From: Paraburkholderia aspalathi
GTDB taxonomy: Bacteria > Pseudomonadota > Gammaproteobacteria > Burkholderiales > Burkholderiaceae
Direction of reading: 5' to 3'
Assembly (NCBI RefSeq): GCF_900116445.1
Contig: NZ_FPBH01000013.1
Span: 161,157-225,156 of the forward strand
DNA: 64,000 nt
A model generated the notes under the pieces. That model made no database searches. It was not told the origin of the DNA and saw nothing but the letters and a program-made list of their open reading frames with translations. Within the stretch, counting starts at the first letter, position 1; each line of letters starts with the position of its first letter. The translations under genes and the position numbers were made by a program. Of this stretch, positions 58,789 through 64,000 are shown piece after piece.

Positions 58789-59646
58789 TTATTCAGAAAA
58801 GTCAGTCGATGCCGACAATGCCTTCCATGTTTCGGTTTCCTGCGTAACATACGCATTCTTCTCAGCGATTGCCTTCAGCGTGTCGGTGCCAAGCGGCAGG
58901 CGCAGCGGCGGTGTTTGTGCGTCGACCAATTCGACCATGGCGGCTGCGAGCTTCTCCGGGTTGCCCGGCTGGTTGTGATTCATGTGGGTAGCACGCCGGC
59001 GAACCTCTCCTGACGTCTCGTCATAGTCGGCAATCACGTTCCCGGCAACCACAAGCGATGTCGCGTCGAGGAAGTCCGTACGGAAGTAACCAGGCTCCAC
59101 GACCGTTGCGTGAATACCGAGCGGCTTCAGTTCGGCGCGCAATGCTTCAGTCAAGCCTTCAACGGCGAACTTGGTCGAAGAATAGGCGCCGAAGCCGGCG
59201 GCTGCCCGATAACCGCCGATCGACGACATATTGATGACGTGACCGGCCCGCTGCGCGCGCATCACCGGCAGAACGGCGCGTGTGATATTCAGCAAGCCGA
59301 ATACGTTCGTGTCGTACATGCGGCGCACATCGGCATCGCTCGATTCCTCGATGGCGCCAAGCAAGCCGAAGCCCGCGTTGTTGACCAGAACGTCGATCCG
59401 GCCGAACCGTTCAACTGCGGCTTGAACCGCGGCCTTCGCCTGGGCTTCGTCGGTCACGTCCAGCGCGACGGGAAGGAGGGCCGCCGAGTGACCGAAGCGC
59501 TCGGTGATCGCTGCGATATTGCGGCCAGTAGCAACGACCGCATTGCCGTCAGCGAGAGCGGCCTCGGCGATCAGGGCGCCCAGGCCGCGCGTCGCGCCGG
59601 TGATGAACCAGACGCGCTTGAAGCCGTTGTTCGTGTTGTTAGCCAT
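58789..59646 (-). CDS. SDR-family oxidoreductase
   Basis: AGGAG upstream selects the ATG at 59646, giving 285 aa. Motifs are WFITGATRGLG, NNAGFG, the catalytic Ser region NMSSIGGYRAAAGFG and YSSTKFAVEG with Tyr and Lys. It is probably an NADP-dependent carbonyl reductase; the substrate is unknown. It is divergent from the LysR gene at 59763, which should control it. Confidence 0.9.
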   Translation of the reverse strand: MANNTNNGFKRVWFITGATRGLGALIAEAALADGNAVVATGRNIAAITERFGHSAALLPVALDVTDEAQAKAAVQAAVERFGRIDVLVNNAGFGLLGAIEESSDADVRRMYDTNVFGLLNITRAVLPVMRAQRAGHVINMSSIGGYRAAAGFGAYSSTKFAVEGLTEALRAELKPLGIHATVVEPGYFRTDFLDATSLVVAGNVIADYDETSGEVRRRATHMNHNQPGNPEKLAAAMVELVDAQTPPLRLPLGTDTLKAIAEKNAYVTQETETWKALSASTDFSE

Positions 59647-59762
59647 GATGTTTCTCCTACGATTCGGGTGAGAGTGAACGAATAGTAGGCGTGTCGATTG
59701 GCACAAACTAGACGGTGGTTGGTAGACTGATAATCAACTTTTATTTGCTAATCCGGGCGGCC

Positions 59763-60698
59763 ATGAACGAAGTACGCGCGATCACGATATTCGTCCGGGC
59801 CGCGGCGCTGGGAAGCCTGCGCAAGGCCGCCGTGGATCAGGGCATCTCGCCGCAGGCCGCGAGCCACGCGGTCATGCAGCTGGAAAAGGAGCTGGGGGTC
59901 CGGCTTTTCCACCGAACCACACGCAAGTTGAGCCTGACCGAGGAGGGGCAGGGGCTCCTCGACAGCGTGAGACCTGCGTTGGCCATACTGTCCTCGGCGC
60001 TCGACGACGCTCGGCGATCGAAAGACGCGATCGCCGGGCCGCTGCGGGTGAGCGCGCCAAGCGCGTTCTCGCGCACCGTGCTATGGCCGTATTTCCTCGA
60101 ATTCGCCGAATTGCACCCGAATGTGCAACTGGATGTGCAGTTCGACGATCATTTCACCGACCTCATCAGCGATCGCGCCGACGTGGGCTTTCGCGGCGGT
60201 TCGCCGCCGTCGGGCGGCACGATCGCGAGACGGTTGCTGCCGATCCAACTGATTGTCTGTGCGTCGCCTGCCTATATCGAGCGTTATGGCGCGCCGCGGA
60301 CCATCGACGAGCTCGATGGGCACCGTTGCACCGGCTATCGGCGGGCGAATACCGGCAAGCAGTCTCCGTGGGAATTTCTGATCGATGACGAGATCGTCTA
60401 TCGCGACGTCGCAGCCAGCTTATGCGTCAATGACACGGAGGCGGAGACCCAAGCCGTGCTGGCGGGACTCGCAATCGGTCAACTCGGCGGCTTTTCGGCG
60501 ACCTTGCCTATCAAACGTGGCGAACTTGTTCCGCTGCTCGTCAGGCATGTCACGCAGCGTGAGGCCATCTACGTCTACTATCGCCATCGAACCGAGCAAC
60601 CGCTGCGCGTGAGGGCGTTCATCGACTTTATGGTCGAGCGCCTCGCGGGGAACCGGAATTTCTATCTCGAGCCGTCTGAGCTTCGTGCGGCGCGTTGA
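59763..60698 (+). CDS. LysR-type regulator, divergent from SDR
   Basis: The ATG at 59763 (MNEVRAITIFVRAAALGSLRKAA) gives 311 aa. Helix-turn-helix at about 20-40 (AVDQGISPQAASHAVMQLEKELG), FHRTTRKLSLTEEGQGLL, then the effector domain (SDRADVGFRGGSPPSGGTIARRL). The 116-bp gap to the SDR gene is the expected binding region; I did not find a clear palindrome there. Confidence 0.9.
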   Translation: MNEVRAITIFVRAAALGSLRKAAVDQGISPQAASHAVMQLEKELGVRLFHRTTRKLSLTEEGQGLLDSVRPALAILSSALDDARRSKDAIAGPLRVSAPSAFSRTVLWPYFLEFAELHPNVQLDVQFDDHFTDLISDRADVGFRGGSPPSGGTIARRLLPIQLIVCASPAYIERYGAPRTIDELDGHRCTGYRRANTGKQSPWEFLIDDEIVYRDVAASLCVNDTEAETQAVLAGLAIGQLGGFSATLPIKRGELVPLLVRHVTQREAIYVYYRHRTEQPLRVRAFIDFMVERLAGNRNFYLEPSELRAAR

Positions 60699-60743
60699 GC
60701 GTGTCGGGGTCGATGAGTCGGCGAGGCGGCTGACAGCGATGCT

Positions 60744-61166
60744 TTACGTCTTCGGCAACGTGGATTTGCCGCTCCGTTTGCGCGGCTTCGGTTCGACACC
60801 TATGCGCGGGTCGCGTGCGAGCACGAGCGCGGTCATCGTCTCGACCGTGGTTTCAAATGCCGGATCGTCTTGCGGCACATAAAGCCATTTTCCAAGCACC
60901 GGATGCGGCCGCAAAGCGGGTACTTCTTCAATGAGCGCGGCGTGGCGGTCCTGCGAGGTGCACACCAGCAAGCCATTCCACGGCTTGTCGCGATCGGCGG
61001 CAATCAGGCACAGCAGGCCGTCGATATAGGCAGCATCGCTGCCGAACATCCGTTTGCGAATATAGGTGGCGTCGCGCTCGAATGCGTCGAAGATCCAGAC
61101 GAGCGAGTTGCGGATGGAAGAGGGCATCGGTGTGAAATCCAGGGGGCGATGAGCGATGTTAACCAA
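60744..61166 (-). CDS. TfoX N-terminal-like protein, 140 aa
   Basis: A small soluble protein with RKRMFGSDAAYIDGLLCLIAADRD and GKWLYVPQDDPAFE, which resemble the N-terminal half of TfoX/Sxy proteins (pattern RxMFG...Y.dG.....i). The rest of TfoX is absent and a basic tail (EPKPRKRSGKSTL) replaces it. TfoX regulates competence in some gammaproteobacteria; single-domain homologues have no known role. An internal start at the ATG of MPSSIRN (13 residues in) is possible. Confidence 0.65.
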   Translation of the reverse strand: MVNIAHRPLDFTPMPSSIRNSLVWIFDAFERDATYIRKRMFGSDAAYIDGLLCLIAADRDKPWNGLLVCTSQDRHAALIEEVPALRPHPVLGKWLYVPQDDPAFETTVETMTALVLARDPRIGVEPKPRKRSGKSTLPKT

Positions 61167-61400
61167 TGTCTGCTTTCGCTGCCTATAGCTGATCGTCGAG
61201 AGCCGACCTCCACGTATCTCAGCGCCACGCCGCCCGGCAATTGCGGTTCATAAGCGTTTCCTATCGCGCAAGAACGAACCCGTCTTGGCGCGATTTGTGG
61301 GGGCGATATACCGTTATATCCGTGTTGCAGCGGTGTCGTGCCTACTCGTTCCTGATCTGCATGAGCCGCTCCCCCTTACATCCGGAAGCGAAGATCGACC

Positions 61401-62069
61401 ATGTACAAAGCCATCAGGAAGAACCCGTCGGCGGCTCAGGCTGCCGATACCATCCTTAGCGCATTGCGCGATATTCCCGTCTCAGCGCTCAGCGACAACA
61501 TGCATCGCAACATCGGTAGCGTGGGTCTGCACCCGTATCAGCGGCCTGGCAAGAAGACGATGGCCGGCACCGCGGTCACCGTGCGCTCGCGTGGCGGGGA
61601 TAACCTGACTTACCTGCGCGCCCTGGAGTTTTGCCGTCCAGGTGATGTCCTGGTCGTGGACGCGGGTGGCGATCTCAACAACGCCGTGGTCGGCGGCATT
61701 TTGTCGTTCTACGCAGCAAACATAGGCGTTGTCGGCTTGGTCATCGACGGCGCGATCCGCGATGTCGCGGAGATCCGCGATCGCGATTTTCCGGTTTACG
61801 CCCGTGGGGTCACGCACCGGGGGCCGTATAAAGACGGTCCGGGTGAAATCAATGTGCCGGTATCGGCCGGCGGAATGGTGGTCAATCCGGGCGATATCGT
61901 TGTCGGCGATCAGGATGGCTTGCTGGCCATTCCACAGGAGGATGCCGAGCTTGTCATCGAAAAAGCGCTGGCCGTTCTGGAAGCAGAAGCTGAGACGATG
62001 CGAGCAATGAAGGAAGGCCGCTGGAACCGCGCGTTTATCGATGCGCTCGAAGCACGATGCAATAACTGA
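61401..62069 (+). CDS. RraA-family protein (aldolase/decarboxylase-like)
   Basis: The 222-residue protein fits the RraA/HMG-aldolase superfamily. Conserved stretches are GTAVTVRSRGGDNL, the GGDLNNAVVGGI loop and VIDGAIRDVAEI, which supplies the Arg and Asp of the substrate/metal site. Relatives are 4-hydroxy-4-methyl-2-oxoglutarate aldolases, oxaloacetate decarboxylases or RNase E inhibitors; the intact R-D motif favours an aldolase or decarboxylase. A bidirectional terminator follows. Confidence 0.88.
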   Translation: MYKAIRKNPSAAQAADTILSALRDIPVSALSDNMHRNIGSVGLHPYQRPGKKTMAGTAVTVRSRGGDNLTYLRALEFCRPGDVLVVDAGGDLNNAVVGGILSFYAANIGVVGLVIDGAIRDVAEIRDRDFPVYARGVTHRGPYKDGPGEINVPVSAGGMVVNPGDIVVGDQDGLLAIPQEDAELVIEKALAVLEAEAETMRAMKEGRWNRAFIDALEARCNN

Positions 62070-62090
62070 GCATCGCGCAACGGGAAGGAA

Positions 62091-62126
62091 AAAGCCGACG
62101 TCTGTATTGCGACGTCGGCTTTTTTG
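62091..62126. terminator. Bidirectional rho-independent terminator
   Basis: A 9-bp GC-rich stem, GCCGACGTC (62095-62103) with GACGTCGGC (62112-62120), with an 8-base loop, flanked by an A-run on the left and TTTTTT on the right. It lies between the convergent RraA and dehydrogenase genes and can serve both. Confidence 0.9.
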
Positions 62127-62194
62127 TGGGCGCTTTATGTATGGCGACGAGAACGCGGCTTGCCGCGCCATCGTCGCCATACATGCGAGATCAA

Positions 62195-63229
62195 TCAATC
62201 GAAGCTCACCAGCACCTTCATCGATTTTGAGCGATCACCCGCTGTCTGGAACGCCTTGACCGAATCCTGATACGGGAAAATACCCGAGATCAAAGGCTTC
62301 ACGTCGATCAACCCCTTGTTCAGCAGTTCGACGGCAACGGCGAACTCTTCGTGAAAGCGGAACGCGCCGCGCAGATCGAATTCCTTGGCGACGATCACAT
62401 TGATCGGCAACGAGATGTCGCCACCGAGGCCGACCTGCACGATCACGCCACGCGGTTTGAGCACGTCGAACGCACCGCGCAATGCCGCTGCGTTGCCGCT
62501 TGCTTCGAACAGAACGTCGAAGCTACCCTTGTCGACGGCGAACGGCTGGAGCGCGTCCGGCGTCTCCGCGATGTTGAACGCGAGGTCGGCACCGACCTTT
62601 TTCGCGCTGTCGAGCGGCAGCGTATTCACGTCAGTTGCCACGATCGTCGCCGCACCGGCTCTGCGTGCGGCCGCCACGATCAACGCGCCGATCGGCCCAC
62701 ATCCTGTGACAAGCACACGCTTACCGAGCAACGGACCCGCGCGCCGAACGGCGTGAAGGGCGACCGAAAGCGGTTCGGCCATCGCGGCTTCCGCATCGCT
62801 CAACGAGTCAGCCACAACGTGCGCCTGCGAGCGGTCGATCACGATCTCCTGGCGGAATGCGCCCTGCACGTGCGGCGTGCGCATCGCGCTGCCGTAGTAG
62901 CGCATATCCAGGCAGTGGTTCTGCAGCCCTTGCTGACAGTATTGACACAGGCCACACGGCCGGCTCGGGCTGATGGAGATCCGGGTGCCGACCGGCATAT
63001 CCGTCACACCAGATCCCACGCGCGCGACGGCACCCGAGACTTCATGACCGAGCACCATGGGCTCCTTGATGCGAATCGTGCCGAAACCACCATGGTTGAA
63101 GTAGTGAAGATCCGAACCGCAGATACCGCCGGCCCGAACCCGTACGAGCAACTGGTTGGCTTCCGGTTCAGGCGTGGGAACGTCCTCGATGCGCAGATCG
63201 AGCGGGGCGTGAATGACAAGTGCATGCAT
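62195..63229 (-). CDS. Zinc-dependent L-idonate 5-dehydrogenase-like enzyme
   Basis: A 344-residue medium-chain dehydrogenase. The catalytic zinc ligands are in GGICGSDLHY and LGHEVSG, and the structural zinc site is the four-cysteine CGLCQYCQQGLQNHC. The NAD(P) loop is VTGCGPIGALI. The overall wording (HYFNHGGFGTIRIKEPMVLGHE) is close to L-idonate 5-dehydrogenase (IdnD), which oxidises L-idonate to 5-ketogluconate. No kinase or gnt-like transporter adjoins; a porin gene lies upstream on the same strand. Confidence 0.87.
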   Translation of the reverse strand: MHALVIHAPLDLRIEDVPTPEPEANQLLVRVRAGGICGSDLHYFNHGGFGTIRIKEPMVLGHEVSGAVARVGSGVTDMPVGTRISISPSRPCGLCQYCQQGLQNHCLDMRYYGSAMRTPHVQGAFRQEIVIDRSQAHVVADSLSDAEAAMAEPLSVALHAVRRAGPLLGKRVLVTGCGPIGALIVAAARRAGAATIVATDVNTLPLDSAKKVGADLAFNIAETPDALQPFAVDKGSFDVLFEASGNAAALRGAFDVLKPRGVIVQVGLGGDISLPINVIVAKEFDLRGAFRFHEEFAVAVELLNKGLIDVKPLISGIFPYQDSVKAFQTAGDRSKSMKVLVSFD

Positions 63230-63285
63230 GGTGAGGGCCTATAACGGTGAATGCGGGATCAGCACGCTATACGGTACCGCCTCGA

Positions 63286-63319
63286 GGCCCAGTCGACAAA
63301 GATCAAAGTTGTCTGGGCC
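63286..63319. repeat. Imperfect inverted repeat upstream of dehydrogenase
   Basis: Arms GGCCCAGTCGACAA (63286-63299) and TTGTCTGGGCC (63309-63319) pair with a 3-base bulge. It lies 57 bases before the dehydrogenase start and may be an operator, or a terminator for the upstream region. Confidence 0.45.
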
Positions 63320-63341
63320 GATAGTCGACGCTTATGGATGC

Positions 63342-63480
63342 TTATTCGAGCGCCTTGGGCATGTTCTCGATCACATTGTCGACGATCGGGACAAGACTTC
63401 GCGTCCCGATGTCGTTCGGCCGTTGGAGAAGTCTGCCGGCGTCGGGCGACACCGAACAGACGTGCCATGCTGCAAACCTT
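63342..63480 (-). pseudogene. Possible 3' remnant of an unidentified gene
   Basis: Just after the porin stop, one minus-strand frame reads RLLQRPNDIGTRSLVPIVDN then VIENMPKALE and stop, with codons typical of this genome (ATC GTC GAC, AAG GCG CTC). No start or ribosome site precedes it, and upstream it runs out of frame through the porin gene. It may be the tail of a lost gene, but I cannot name the family. Confidence 0.3.
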
Positions 63481-64000
63481 AGAACTTGTGACGCAGACCG
63501 ATCGTGGCTTCGAACAGCGAGTTGAAGCCGTAGAACGGCTGATTCGAACCGGAGGCGGCGGCGAGGGTCGTCCATGCGCCGGTCAGGTGGTTGTAGTCCA
63601 CGCCGACATAGACGTCGGTGCGCTTGCTGAGGAAATAGTCGAACGTCGGACCGGTCGTGATACGCGTGCCGCTCTGGCCTGCGTGATGGACGAAGTCGAT
63701 GTAGAACGGCAGATCGAGCACGAGCGACGGCGTGATGAAGTACTGGACCGCGGTGGAGAAGGAATCGTTGCGATAGTCAGCCGGATAGACGTGGCTGTAG
63801 ATGTACGAGCCGAACACCTTCGCCGCGCCGAACTTATACGTTGCGCCCGCGGTGAAGATCTTTTGCGAGCTGTCTGGAATCGTCACGCCGAAGTACGTGC
63901 TGCCATAGGTGCTGGTCGCAGGCGTCAGGCCGCCAATATCGTTGACGATCTGATAGGCCGCGCCAACGCTCAAGGGGCCGTGGTCGTAAGAAAGGCTGAC
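63479..64000 (-). CDS. Gram-negative porin, C-terminal part (5' end outside window)
   Basis: The last about 173 residues of an outer-membrane porin; the gene continues past the window end. Alternating hydrophobic/polar beta strands (FTAGATYKFGAAKVFGSYIY, VDYNHLTG) and the terminal FEATIGLRHKF, ending in Phe as required for BAM recognition, identify the Burkholderia OmpC-like general porin family. An internal Met at 63973 is not a true start because in-frame porin sequence (SYDHGPL) precedes it. Confidence 0.9.
   Translation of the reverse strand, partial: VSLSYDHGPLSVGAAYQIVNDIGGLTPATSTYGSTYFGVTIPDSSQKIFTAGATYKFGAAKVFGSYIYSHVYPADYRNDSFSTAVQYFITPSLVLDLPFYIDFVHHAGQSGTRITTGPTFDYFLSKRTDVYVGVDYNHLTGAWTTLAAASGSNQPFYGFNSLFEATIGLRHKF

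Overview
This window looks like a GC-rich chromosomal segment of a soil- or plant-associated betaproteobacterium of the Burkholderia/Paraburkholderia group. The case rests on high GC with strong GC3 coding bias, Tat-exported periplasmic enzymes, seven LysR regulators (several divergent from the gene they probably control), a four-gene DUF3348/DUF802/OmpA/DUF2894 operon typical of Burkholderiales, and a 16-stranded-type porin. I saw no rRNA, tRNA, CRISPR array, prophage or plasmid backbone. The species is inference.

Layout. 1-4.5 kb: small unknown proteins, a lipoprotein, a Tat-exported phospholipase C and a class A beta-lactamase with an altered KTG motif. 4.5-4.85 kb: a scar, where the first codons of an acyltransferase run into a stand-alone transposase domain. 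5-9.7 kb (minus): a tightly coupled operon with an ExbB/MotA-like protein carrying a very long repetitive tail, a MotB/OmpA-like partner and two proteins of unknown function; it looks like an uncharacterised ion-driven envelope machine. 10.1-12.3 kb: a Tat-exported purple acid phosphatase and a small unknown protein. 12.3-22.3 kb: a divergent LysR gene and a seven-gene catabolic operon (split transketolase, SDR, TRAP binding protein, fused TRAP permease, full-length transketolase, D-2-hydroxyacid dehydrogenase); the split transketolase lacks two conserved active-site histidines.

22.7-30.8 kb: a membrane-anchored repeat protein, a DUF3455 lipoprotein, a Tat-exported NHL propeller, an orphan OmpR-type regulator beside a membrane-anchored TAXI binding protein with no TRAP permease, a LysR regulator, a class V aminotransferase and bacterioferritin. 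30.9-34.2 kb: metR and metE, divergent around a palindrome. 34.2-36.5 kb: a metallo-beta-lactamase-fold hydrolase and a TetR regulator sharing two operator-like palindromes, then a single-domain PAS protein. 36.6-41.0 kb: the oxalate operon oxlT-oxc-frc, which together imports oxalate in exchange for formate, activates it to oxalyl-CoA and decarboxylates it. 41.5-43.3 kb: a small unknown protein and a 2-hydroxycarboxylate symporter.

43.6-64 kb: accessory metabolism organised as regulator/enzyme pairs: LysR with aldo-keto reductase twice, LysR with SDR, and NhaR-like LysR with TerC. Also present are a TPR/HTH regulator with a beta-propeller protein, DUF899 and DUF2182 proteins, a fatty-acid hydroxylase-family membrane protein with an exported YVTN propeller, a TFIIB-type zinc ribbon protein, a TerB-like protein, DUF2322, a large secreted protein, a TfoX-like protein, an RraA-family protein, an L-idonate 5-dehydrogenase-like enzyme and the 3' part of a porin gene cut by the window end.

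The least explained and most interesting parts are the 5-9.7 kb motor-like operon, the TAXI receptor with its orphan response regulator, and the split transketolase operon.
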